From Nitrospirales bacterium (GTDB lineage Bacteria; Nitrospirota; Nitrospiria; Nitrospirales; UBA8639), in the NCBI GenBank assembly GCA_029261275.1, contig JAJDBR010000280.1:1-39734 (forward strand): DNA of 39,734 nt, written 5' to 3'. Positions 20,943 through 28,725 of the stretch are shown here, one piece after another. The notes below the pieces were generated by a model, which was not told the DNA's origin, did no database searches, and worked only from the letters and a program-made list of their open reading frames with translations. The position numbers and the translations under genes are program-made. How positions within the stretch are numbered: position 1 is the stretch's first letter; every line of letters starts with the position of its first letter.

Positions 20943-22076
20943 TTAGTTGGCGATTCTTAAAACCTTGAATCCGACACCGCCTGAATCATCCGCACCAACA
21001 GACACTTGCTGTAATGCGCCGTTATCCAGATCGTAAAGCCACAAAGACGTTTCAGTTGCAGCAAGGTCTGCTGAATCCTCGACTCGCAAAGCCTCAATCG
21101 CGCCACAAATTACAGAGACATTATCAGCAATGTGGTGACTTATTCCGGTATCAGTATCAGATTGCCAACTGTAAGTAGGGATCGTTGTGCCATTCGCCAG
21201 CGTTAGTGAGTGAGGGATATAGAAATTTCCGGCGCTTGGACCCATAAACGCAGTGCCGTTCCACGTGAATTGTTGAACACCGGCAATCGCAAGACTCAGG
21301 CTGTTGTCTATGACCTCCCAAAACCCCGTGTTGCCATCACCAAAAGCTACTGTAGGCGCTCCAGCGCTACCACCAAGTGGGAGCGTTATCTGCTCACCAG
21401 TCTCAAGCGAGTGCATCTGGGCACGAGTCATCTTCTTTGATGTGCCGCCCTGATTAACGGCGAACTCATCCGTAGTGGCGGCAGTAGTCACCGCCGGTAG
21501 AGCTGAAATTTTTGCATCTGCCATGTTTATGCCTGTAAAGAGTGAGTCAATAATCGGGTTGGCAACACCAGCAACAATTGCATCGCCGGTTGCGTTTGGA
21601 TGCAGTCCGTCGCCACTGTCATTCGCCGCTAATAGTTCGTCTGTGCCAGGATCTTCTAGCGCCGTGTAAATATCTAAATAAGTGAATCCCTGAATCGATG
21701 CCTGTGCAGCCAGCCAGGTGTTGTAATCGTCGGTAAGTGTTTGAAGCGCCGATGTCCAGTTAACATTGTTCTTCCACGGCGTCATGCCCATGACCAGCGT
21801 GGTTAGCCCACCTGTTGTTGCACTGGTTACTATCGAAGTTAGTGCCGTCTTGATGTCGGCCAGTGTTTCACCAGCTACAGCATCATTAACGCCGCCCTGT
21901 ATCACGGTATAAACCGTGGTGTTAATTGCGTTGTCTACCTTTGATTGGTAGGTAGGCTCGATATGGACAATCAGCTTGTTCCCACCGCCCGCAAAGTCAT
22001 TTACAGTGGTATTTAATAATGGCGGCCAGGTTCCAGCACTGATGGAATCGCCAACAACAAAACCAAGAATACTCAC
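20943..22076 (-). CDS. SGNH/GDSL hydrolase fused to fibre-like C-terminal region (377 aa)
   Basis: An N-terminal SGNH esterase domain (about residues 1-180): block I FVVGDSIS with Ser11, block III QGGVND with Asn64, block V DGLHPN with Asp156 and His159. These are the catalytic Ser, oxyanion Asn and Asp/His pair. After a linker comes a region typical of virion fibres (DAKISALPAVTTAATTDEFA) and a Gly/Ser/Thr-rich beta part. Likely a virion enzyme that deacetylates or trims surface polysaccharide. GTG start in a TAGTG overlap. The position between portal and scaffold genes is unusual for a receptor enzyme. Confidence 0.75.
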   Translation of the reverse strand: MSILGFVVGDSISAGTWPPLLNTTVNDFAGGGNKLIVHIEPTYQSKVDNAINTTVYTVIQGGVNDAVAGETLADIKTALTSIVTSATTGGLTTLVMGMTPWKNNVNWTSALQTLTDDYNTWLAAQASIQGFTYLDIYTALEDPGTDELLAANDSGDGLHPNATGDAIVAGVANPIIDSLFTGINMADAKISALPAVTTAATTDEFAVNQGGTSKKMTRAQMHSLETGEQITLPLGGSAGAPTVAFGDGNTGFWEVIDNSLSLAIAGVQQFTWNGTAFMGPSAGNFYIPHSLTLANGTTIPTYSWQSDTDTGISHHIADNVSVICGAIEALRVEDSADLAATETSLWLYDLDNGALQQVSVGADDSGGVGFKVLRIAN

Positions 22077-22222
22077 TACTCAAGCAACAACAATGAACCG
22101 TCTTCAAGCAACAAATTATCGCTGCTCTCCAATAAAAGATTGGCAGTGTCGCCAGGGGCCGCAACAATCTCCCTTACCAACTCTCTGGTGTCATCCCTAA
22201 CAAGATCGCGAACTAAGGTCAT
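22076..22222 (-). CDS. Small Leu/Glu-rich protein (48 aa)
   Basis: The ATG at 22222 lies five bases after the previous stop, with a CAGGGAAG ribosome site upstream. Begins MTLVRDLVRDDTRELVREIV and ends with a repeated motif (LLLESSDNLLLEDGSLLLLE). The C-terminal repeat of the type LLLESG.LLLEDG is common at the ends of phage virion proteins. TAGTG overlap with the SGNH gene. Confidence 0.55.
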   Translation of the reverse strand: MTLVRDLVRDDTRELVREIVAAPGDTANLLLESSDNLLLEDGSLLLLE

Positions 22223-22226
22223 TGGT

Positions 22227-22523
22227 TTACGCTTCCCTGCCCTTAAATTCAGCCACTATCGCAGGGGTCGTCGAGCTAGCAACATTCCAACGTAACTCTG
22301 TGATCACAGCCTCGGGATAATCAATAACCTTGCTGCCAGCAGTCGTTGTAAACGATGCGCCAACCACGTCAACCGTCGTGCCGGTAGGATTTCTCCTCTG
22401 AACTTTTGTTGTACCGTTTAGTGTCGCGCCACTAAATATAGCAACCACTGGTCCGATAAATTTATACCATTCAGAGCTGTCATCACCCGTGAAAGTGTTA
22501 ACAGTGTTTTGTGAGTTTGCCAT
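22227..22523 (-). CDS. Small beta-rich virion protein (98 aa)
   Basis: AGAGGA ribosome site before ATG. The sequence (MANSQNTVNTFTGDDSSEWY, TTVDVVGASFTTTAGSKVID, AIVAEFKGREA) is beta-rich without cysteines, like decoration or neck accessory proteins. Function inferred only from composition and location. Confidence 0.55.
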   Translation of the reverse strand: MANSQNTVNTFTGDDSSEWYKFIGPVVAIFSGATLNGTTKVQRRNPTGTTVDVVGASFTTTAGSKVIDYPEAVITELRWNVASSTTPAIVAEFKGREA

Positions 22524-22533
22524 CTTAATTCCT

Positions 22534-22695
22534 CTAATCTACCGTGGCTAAAAATTTCTCTATAACTTTCATCAAGCCTTCATTAATTCTGTTATCTGAT
22601 TCAACTGGGCCTATCGATGGGTCGGGACCGCCACTATCAGGTGGAACTACTCGCTCTCCACCCGCACCGCCGAGATTTCTCAGCAATAAAATCAC
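22534..22695 (-). CDS. Small protein in GTGA overlap (53 aa)
   Basis: GTG at 22695 overlaps the stop of the 452-aa protein. It reads ILLLRNLGGAGGERVVPPDS, then a Pro/Gly/Asp-rich part and a helical end (EGLMKVIEKFLATVD). The frame fills the gap exactly, which supports it. No family recognised. Confidence 0.5.
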   Translation of the reverse strand: MILLLRNLGGAGGERVVPPDSGGPDPSIGPVESDNRINEGLMKVIEKFLATVD

Positions 22696-24050
22696 TGAAT
22701 CTCTCTCCAGAGCAAACTACCGGCAATATCGGCGTTCGAACTAAAGGGTCTGGCAATAAGGTAAATCTCATCCCTCGTGCCATCGATTGCCGCGCCTAAT
22801 CTAATGGCAGTCTGAATATCAACATCGCTGGAACCGGAACTGACGCCAGCCTTTACAAAGCCACCCGCTAACACAGTGCCGCCTGTTGCTGTGCTGTTCG
22901 ATGGATTTCCGGCATTCCCAGGGCCGGTCTGCACCGCACCATTGCTTTCATCGGCAAAGGTAATCGCATTCGCCAGTGTTGGATTGAGAATTAACTGCCA
23001 CTCATAGTCATCAGATGTCGTTGCAATAATCGATTGACCGATAATCTTTATCGTAGCACCCAAATATGTTGTCTTCAGGCGTATGCCATAAATGACATAT
23101 TTCGTTCCAGCGGTATTACAATTAATTGTCGTGATACCAGTCGATGCGCATCTTACAGCGCCGGTGTCCTGACTACCTCCCTCACTGATTACGCTAGAAC
23201 AAATATGATCAAGCGTCGTCGCATCGCCCGTGCCATCATTCTCGATCTGATACCGGAGCGGTAGATTAGGTGTACTCATGTACACCACGCCCAAGGTATT
23301 GGCGTTATTCACTTGATGGGCAAGAATTAAATCCCCGTCTATAACAAATCCAAACCTGACAGAACCGGTGCCAAGCCATTCAATATCAAACCATAGAATC
23401 TGCGTTTTGATTGGGTCTAGCGTCACGCCGCTGGCCCCTGTACCGTCCAGTGGATCGCCATTAAACGCAGACTGTGAAACCTTGGTATCTACTGCTGAAC
23501 CAGTGACATTGGAGCGAATTACTGCTTTCAGCGTAGTGCCGTCCATCTGAAAGAAAAATCCGTTATCATCATCAAACAACCCTGCACCAGAAGTCACGCC
23601 GGACGCCCCGCCACTGGTCAATACCGTGGTCATCAATACCAGTTGAGATTTACCCGGCTGGTAGTTAAAGCGCATGAACGTCTGGCGCGTTCGCTTGCCT
23701 GCTGTGGTTGCGGCAACACCCAACCTTGTCCTTGCCGCATCAGCACTGTGTACCGATGTCGTGCCACTTCCTGATTCCTCCTGATCATCCCAAAAAAGCG
23801 GCTGATTATCGAATATCTGCTTGGAATCAAAAATAGTCTCGGGGTTCGATACCCGCAATCTCCCAAAGGCATCATGTCGTACCGACATCCAGTCAATGGG
23901 TAGTCCATCCGTAGGCGTAACATCAGTCGCCACACCATCAGCGCCATATTGCACCTTGACCCGTTGATGTTTGACCCCACCGATATCGTCTGTGGCAATT
24001 ACATCACCACCCGGAATATTGGGTGCGTTTAATTGCGTATTATCGACCAT
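22692..24050 (-). CDS. Virion structural protein, beta-rich (452 aa)
   Basis: TGATG overlap with the preceding gene. A start of the type GGDVIATDDIGGVKHQRVKV, then DGLPIDWMSVRHDAFGRLRV, is frequent in environmental phage virion proteins that lie near portal genes. The body is Gly/Ser/Thr-rich and looks like a concanavalin-type jelly roll (WFDIEWLGTGSVRFGFVIDG). No enzymatic motif visible. Probably a head or neck surface protein. Confidence 0.65.
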   Translation of the reverse strand: MVDNTQLNAPNIPGGDVIATDDIGGVKHQRVKVQYGADGVATDVTPTDGLPIDWMSVRHDAFGRLRVSNPETIFDSKQIFDNQPLFWDDQEESGSGTTSVHSADAARTRLGVAATTAGKRTRQTFMRFNYQPGKSQLVLMTTVLTSGGASGVTSGAGLFDDDNGFFFQMDGTTLKAVIRSNVTGSAVDTKVSQSAFNGDPLDGTGASGVTLDPIKTQILWFDIEWLGTGSVRFGFVIDGDLILAHQVNNANTLGVVYMSTPNLPLRYQIENDGTGDATTLDHICSSVISEGGSQDTGAVRCASTGITTINCNTAGTKYVIYGIRLKTTYLGATIKIIGQSIIATTSDDYEWQLILNPTLANAITFADESNGAVQTGPGNAGNPSNSTATGGTVLAGGFVKAGVSSGSSDVDIQTAIRLGAAIDGTRDEIYLIARPFSSNADIAGSLLWREIQ

Positions 24051-24583
24051 CAGACTTCAAACGCCCGTATTTCCTTGATCTCATCGCTGAACGTTTCGCG
24101 CTCAATCTCAAAGCGCCACTTCTTTTTCTCTGGTTCTGGTAAGTCCACCTCCATTGGTTCGTCCAGTTTGACGGCAATCATTTTCAGCATATCCACGATG
24201 TGCGTAAAGTCAGTCTCAGGTATTCGAATTGCGGCGATAGCGTTATTCACGGCCTGAATTTCTTCACTGTGACTGATGGGTGTTGGTATTTCCGGAAAGG
24301 CAGGGAAGTTCCGCGGAATGGTCGATACATCAGTATTGATTGCCCTTAATGCCGAATCAATGCGCTCCTGACCTTTACGCCCCTTATCACCATTGGACTG
24401 AACCAGCCCTTCAATCTTGTTAATCGCCTGGTTTTGCGACTCAATAGCGCCCTGCATTTCATTCAACATCGAAACCAGCGCACGGAAAGTCTCTTTAACA
24501 CCGCCAAGCTCACCACTGACATTGTTCAGCGCAGTATCAGCAGGGGTTTCCTCCTTCCTTAAAAGATGCTCAAGCTGCCCCAT
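24050..24583 (-). CDS. Coiled-coil virion-associated protein (177 aa)
   Basis: The ATG at 24583 overlaps the portal stop by 14 bases. The helical N-terminal half (TFRALVSMLNEMQGAIESQN) predicts a coiled coil, and the C-terminus is acidic and proline-containing (DLPEPEKKKWRFEIERE). It may be an internal or connector accessory. Not assigned to a family. Confidence 0.6.
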   Translation of the reverse strand: MGQLEHLLRKEETPADTALNNVSGELGGVKETFRALVSMLNEMQGAIESQNQAINKIEGLVQSNGDKGRKGQERIDSALRAINTDVSTIPRNFPAFPEIPTPISHSEEIQAVNNAIAAIRIPETDFTHIVDMLKMIAVKLDEPMEVDLPEPEKKKWRFEIERETFSDEIKEIRAFEV

Positions 24584-26393
24584 TGACAATCCCTAATTGC
24601 TGGGCGACAACCTCGTTCTCGATATTCTGAGCATCGGCGTCTGCCTGATCCTTAGCGGCCTTAGCAGCTTTTGCAGCCGTATCAGCGTTCTTGTTGTTCA
24701 GTTCAGATTCAGCCTCTATCGACTGAAGTTCCACTTGGGCCTGTACTTGCTCCTGGTCCTGCTCCTCTGGTTTCAACAGCTCAAGAACGTCCTCTTTGTC
24801 CGTCATGTCAGACAATCTGAGCATAGCCTCGAACGGAACCTCTTGAGGTCCATAAGCCTGAGCAAGTTGTGCAAGGGTGTCGAACTGTTCCTGCCTGATG
24901 GTCACGATATCTTTGGACTCAGACAGTTCAATATCCACATCAAGCTCTGCAACATTATTCCTGACCTCAACCACCTCGTTGAGCCGTGGATCGTCAATCA
25001 ACTGCTGTAACGCAGCCTGTGCCCGCTCATCGCCCTGTTGTGCAGATTCCTGAAGCTTCTGACCCAGTGTAATGGGCTGGTTAAGCCCTACCCACTGCAA
25101 ATCTGATTGATCGTCGGTAACCCGGATCCACTTCTCTTGGTCCCAGAACTGCCGGATACGATTCCAGACCTGACGGTAGATACGCTGTTTCCACGCCCTG
25201 TGGCCATCAAAGAGTCCTGCAAGCTCGGTCAGACCTCCCTGCTGTAACGCTGTGATCGCCCTACCTGAAAGTTGCGTATCAGGCTCACCGCTTAATGCAG
25301 AATTAGCACCAATCGAATCAAGTTCGCTTTTACCGTCTTGATAAAGCAAAAACTGCGATGAATTAACATCACTGTTCTCAAGTAGTTCGAACCGCTTGCC
25401 AGGTACGGTCTCGACATGACCGTTAGCTTTCGCAAGTTCTGACTTGGCGACGTTAATATCGTCAACCGCGCCCTTGTCGCCCACTGTCTGGCGTACAGAG
25501 ATCATGTACAGGAACTTACTCCTGCGATGATTGATCTCATCCTGCACCCAGATATAACCCCTGACCTCGCCGTATCGATTACCCTCACGGTCGATATAGG
25601 CAGACTGGGCCTCGATTGGATTGATTGGCTCCTCAAACTCATCCAGTAACGGACTTGGCCGTGGCTCCATCAAAAACAGGCTGTCAGTGAAGTAGGCTAA
25701 ATGCCATACCCCGTTTTCTTTGTAGTAGTGCCGGCAAACCCTGATGCGCTTGCGCTTTCTGTCCAACCATTTCGGCTGATCATCGAAGGTAGAACCATCA
25801 ACCGAGTCACTCGAGGAGGTAAGCACAGACTCGATATCGTCCTTTTTCTTTGGAAACTGGGCAACAGCATCGTCCTGGTCCATCCAGATCGATATGCCCA
25901 TGTACTTCGCATCAGAGAAATCCAGCTTGCGTGAATGAGGATCATAGTAAAACCTGTCCCCCGCTATACCGTTAATCGCTATCTCAAAGTCATCACCCTT
26001 CTCTGATACCTCGGTAATAGCCGCCTCAGTTCCCCAGACAATATAGTCCTCAAATGAAGCCGAGGCCGTTTGATCAAGGTCGGTATTGTCGGCAACAAAT
26101 CTTAACCCTTTGGTCGCAGCATCTGCCGCATCCTCATGGTCTGGTGTTCTCGGAAGTGCCTTTGGATCAGTCCTGCCAGAACGCTCAGCCCCTGTGAGGA
26201 AATTGACCTTGACCTTGGTACGATTGATGACAATGGGCGATTGACCACGGGCAGCGAGCTTACTGATCTCATCGTCCGTCCATTGCTTATGATCGACGTA
26301 ATCACGATCACGGGCTGCCTGGTTTCTTGACTCGTCTGTGACTGTGAGAAAATTCTCGAAGTCACCAGTAAAGTCTTTAATTTCTCTAGGCAT
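24570..26393 (-). CDS. Portal protein, P22 type (607 aa)
   Basis: The dodecameric vertex through which DNA is packaged and ejected. The N-terminal part (NQAARDRDYVDHKQWTDDEI, ARGQSPIVINRTKVKVNFLT) is characteristic of the P22-like portal family. GYIWVQDEINHRRSKFLYMI lies in the middle, and a Gln/Ala/Glu-rich C-terminal helix corresponds to the barrel. ATG at 26393 (ATGCCTAG overlap) is preferred over the GTG at 26408. Length is close to that of P22-like portals. Confidence 0.85.
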   Translation of the reverse strand: MPREIKDFTGDFENFLTVTDESRNQAARDRDYVDHKQWTDDEISKLAARGQSPIVINRTKVKVNFLTGAERSGRTDPKALPRTPDHEDAADAATKGLRFVADNTDLDQTASASFEDYIVWGTEAAITEVSEKGDDFEIAINGIAGDRFYYDPHSRKLDFSDAKYMGISIWMDQDDAVAQFPKKKDDIESVLTSSSDSVDGSTFDDQPKWLDRKRKRIRVCRHYYKENGVWHLAYFTDSLFLMEPRPSPLLDEFEEPINPIEAQSAYIDREGNRYGEVRGYIWVQDEINHRRSKFLYMISVRQTVGDKGAVDDINVAKSELAKANGHVETVPGKRFELLENSDVNSSQFLLYQDGKSELDSIGANSALSGEPDTQLSGRAITALQQGGLTELAGLFDGHRAWKQRIYRQVWNRIRQFWDQEKWIRVTDDQSDLQWVGLNQPITLGQKLQESAQQGDERAQAALQQLIDDPRLNEVVEVRNNVAELDVDIELSESKDIVTIRQEQFDTLAQLAQAYGPQEVPFEAMLRLSDMTDKEDVLELLKPEEQDQEQVQAQVELQSIEAESELNNKNADTAAKAAKAAKDQADADAQNIENEVVAQQLGIVNGAA

Positions 26394-26652
26394 TAACGGC
26401 AAGCTCACTAGTTAACATCAACTTGCAATCCTCTATTTCCTGCTGTGATGAATCCCCCGGAATAACCATTGAAACACTATAACTTTCGAAGCCAGAAGAA
26501 ACGCTCCCAAGAACATATATTTTGTTGCCATAATCAAAGGTACGATCAATATTCCACACAATCTCTGTAGGCCACGCCGAAAATGCCGCAGCAGGTATAG
26601 CAGAAGCACTTACTGTCAATACGGCTGCATTTAAGAGCTCTCGTCTATTCAT
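26386..26652 (-). CDS. Small protein with Tat-type signal peptide (88 aa)
   Basis: The ATG at 26652 overlaps the terminase stop (ATGA). MNRRELLNAAVLTVSASAIP, then AAAFSA, has twin arginines at residues 3-4, a moderately hydrophobic h-region and an A-x-A-like cleavage site near residues 21-26, i.e. a Tat-type export signal. The mature part is about 62 residues with two Cys/Trp-poor beta segments (TEIVWNIDRTFDYGNKIYVL). Export of a folded small protein from an infected cell would be odd for a head-module gene, so a moron role is possible. Alternatively it is a membrane-associated assembly protein. Confidence 0.6.
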   Translation of the reverse strand: MNRRELLNAAVLTVSASAIPAAAFSAWPTEIVWNIDRTFDYGNKIYVLGSVSSGFESYSVSMVIPGDSSQQEIEDCKLMLTSELAVNA

Positions 26653-28103
26653 ATCGTTTTCCAATTACCATCTGACTTTCTTGGTCTGCCCCACGGATCT
26701 GTCTCTGGCTCACTAACCTTTGGCTCCTTCTTGATCCACGGTCTTGACATGCAGGCATAACGCCACTCATCGGCAGCATGATCCTCTGCATTGGTGTCAA
26801 CATCCTCTGCCCTGTTCGGGTCGTGCTGCAAGACCGGAATAGTCCTGATCGAATCTGTGCAGGTCTGAAAAGTGAAAATCATTGGCTCACCATCGTCAAG
26901 GATCGTTCCGTCATCCTCAACTGACCTTGTACCAATGATTCTCTGGCGCATCTCATCCCAACCACCTGGAGAACCGTATCTTGCAATGCGCTTGTTATCG
27001 GCCTTCTGCCAGTAAATGCCCTCGTTGCCATGTGTCTCAGCAATCGATGGCCCGCCGTCCTCGGCAAATATCGCCGGGTCTGCCACGCTGTACGCTATCT
27101 TTTCACCCTCTTGCTCTTTGGCTAGTATCCCTTGTGCTACAGCCTCTTTTGAGAGTTTGAGCCCAACGTTCGGTTCGCCCTTCTTGCAGCCGTACCATTC
27201 CCGATACCGAACCATAGCGCCACGGCGAATACGGCTAGCATTATGAAGATAATCGTCTGATGCGACAGCCCACCAGCCGACAGAAAATGGTCTAGCTGAT
27301 CCCCAATCAAAAGACCGAAACCGAAGCCAATGCTCAGGCACCTCAAAAGGCCGTATGACATTTTTATCGCTCCAGCAGTCAAAGAATGCGCCTTCTACAA
27401 TAGACCAGTCGCCATTCAACCAAGCCTTGACCAATTGTTCAGAACCGGCCTGCCTTAATCTGCCCACATAGCCCGGATCAGCGGTCAGTAACTCAAGATT
27501 GTCTGTTAGCTTCGCCGGGATAAATACCCGCTCATTACCATCCTTGTCAGTCAATACCTCGTATCCTGACGGGCATGGATCAATGTATCTTGCCTTCACC
27601 CAGTTATGGCCAGGTCCACCTGGATTGCACGTTGCATGAAACTGGCAAGGTACTCCGGCACCGCTTCTCAACGTAGCTCTGAGCTTATTGACAGGCCTTG
27701 GGTCTGGATAGTTGGTCAGTTCCTCAAAGTATATGTCCGTGTAGTCATGGCCCATGTACTTCTCAGCATCGCTATCACGCTCTAACGGCCTGAACTTCAA
27801 TGTCGCGCCATTTGGATGCGTGAATGTCTTTTTCTGCTCTGCCCAGCTCCATCCAAGCGGTAAGTAGATATCCTTGCAACGCTCTATTGCCGCCTCAAGC
27901 TGTGGTAGCTCACGACGAAAGAAAATGCCCTTCTGGTGCAATCCATATCGATCAGCCTTAATCGCATTCTTGGCGATCATGCCATCAGTCTTGCCACCAC
28001 CTCGAGCACCGCCATAACATATCTCAGCTACAGGGCAGGTTATTAATGAGGCTTGGGGTCCGGGCTGGGGCTGCCAGATAACACTTGGTGCTTCTTCTGC
28101 CAT
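26649..28103 (-). CDS. Terminase large subunit (484 aa)
   Basis: The ATPase-nuclease motor that packages DNA into the prohead. Walker A GGARGGGKT (31-39), Walker B DIYFEE (123-128), coupling motif ATCNPGGPGHNW (157-168), and the nuclease domain beginning RFRSFDWGSARPF with D266. The start MAEEAPSVIWQPQPGPQ is canonical. It overlaps the small subunit gene by 61 bases. A headful (pac) mechanism is plausible given the P22-like head genes, but the termini cannot be read from the sequence. Confidence 0.9.
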   Translation of the reverse strand: MAEEAPSVIWQPQPGPQASLITCPVAEICYGGARGGGKTDGMIAKNAIKADRYGLHQKGIFFRRELPQLEAAIERCKDIYLPLGWSWAEQKKTFTHPNGATLKFRPLERDSDAEKYMGHDYTDIYFEELTNYPDPRPVNKLRATLRSGAGVPCQFHATCNPGGPGHNWVKARYIDPCPSGYEVLTDKDGNERVFIPAKLTDNLELLTADPGYVGRLRQAGSEQLVKAWLNGDWSIVEGAFFDCWSDKNVIRPFEVPEHWLRFRSFDWGSARPFSVGWWAVASDDYLHNASRIRRGAMVRYREWYGCKKGEPNVGLKLSKEAVAQGILAKEQEGEKIAYSVADPAIFAEDGGPSIAETHGNEGIYWQKADNKRIARYGSPGGWDEMRQRIIGTRSVEDDGTILDDGEPMIFTFQTCTDSIRTIPVLQHDPNRAEDVDTNAEDHAADEWRYACMSRPWIKKEPKVSEPETDPWGRPRKSDGNWKTI

Positions 28104-28396
28104 GCTTCTACCGAGTCCTCTGGACTAGCATTGATAACCATGTGTCTGACTGTTGATTCGCTGGTTACGTCCATGCTTTGGTGTGGCTTACCATCCAATC
28201 GATTGCCAATCTCTTGCCATGCGTCCTTGTTTCCAACCATAGCCAGTTCAACTACCTGTTCGGCAACCTTTCTTAAGGCTTGACCTCGCTTGACTCCATT
28301 CTTCTTGTTCTCGTACATGAGGAGGGCTTTTCGTAGTTCATCAGACCACAATTTCCCTTTTACAGCGTTGTTGTTTCCTTTCGGTGCTCCGGCCAT
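28043..28396 (-). CDS. Terminase small subunit (117 aa)
   Basis: MAGAPKGNNNAVKGKLWSDE is a common opening of phage small terminases. A helical DNA-recognition region follows, with GQALRKVAEQVVELAMVGNK. It lies directly upstream of the large subunit and overlaps it by 61 bases. Its role is to recognise the packaging start site. Confidence 0.8.
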   Translation of the reverse strand: MAGAPKGNNNAVKGKLWSDELRKALLMYENKKNGVKRGQALRKVAEQVVELAMVGNKDAWQEIGNRLDGKPHQSMDVTSESTVRHMVINASPEDSVEAWQKKHQVLSGSPSPDPKPH

Positions 28397-28422
28397 ATTG
28401 ACTCAATCTTTAAATATTTGAA

Positions 28423-28725
28423 TTAACCAGTCTTTCTCACAACCTTGACCAGTATTGATCTTGATTCTGTTCTGGCCACGGTATCTGCTGTAACGATTTG
28501 TGTTTTTACCCAGTATTCTGAATTTAATGCAGTGCCTGATGGTACAGAAAAATAGGCGGTTGCTGTAGTGGTTGTGTTTGATTCGTCTGAAATCGTCAGG
28601 TTTGTGTTAGTGACTGACCATGTTACTGAGGCGATTGTTGAGGTTCCAAGCCATCTGGCGAACTTCCATTCGAACAATATCTTGTCGCCTGGTTCTATCT
28701 GTATAATTTCGTTAGCAACGCTCAC
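28423..28725 (-). CDS. Ig-like small virion protein (100 aa)
   Basis: ATGA overlap with the large tail gene. The sequence (IQIEPGDKILFEWKFARWLG, IASVTWSVTNTNLTISDESN, SEYWVKTQIVTADTVARTES) has the strand pattern of a single immunoglobulin-like domain, as in fibre-to-tail adaptor proteins. It separates the receptor-binding genes from the terminase genes. Confidence 0.6.
   Translation of the reverse strand: MSVANEIIQIEPGDKILFEWKFARWLGTSTIASVTWSVTNTNLTISDESNTTTTATAYFSVPSGTALNSEYWVKTQIVTADTVARTESRSILVKVVRKTG

Noticed and set aside
24597-25010. 137-codon + strand frame inside the portal gene
   Set aside because: Antisense shadow of a well-supported portal; hydrophobic low-quality product, no ribosome site. 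Same for other long antisense frames in the late genes (e.g. 29508-29972, 17302-17815).
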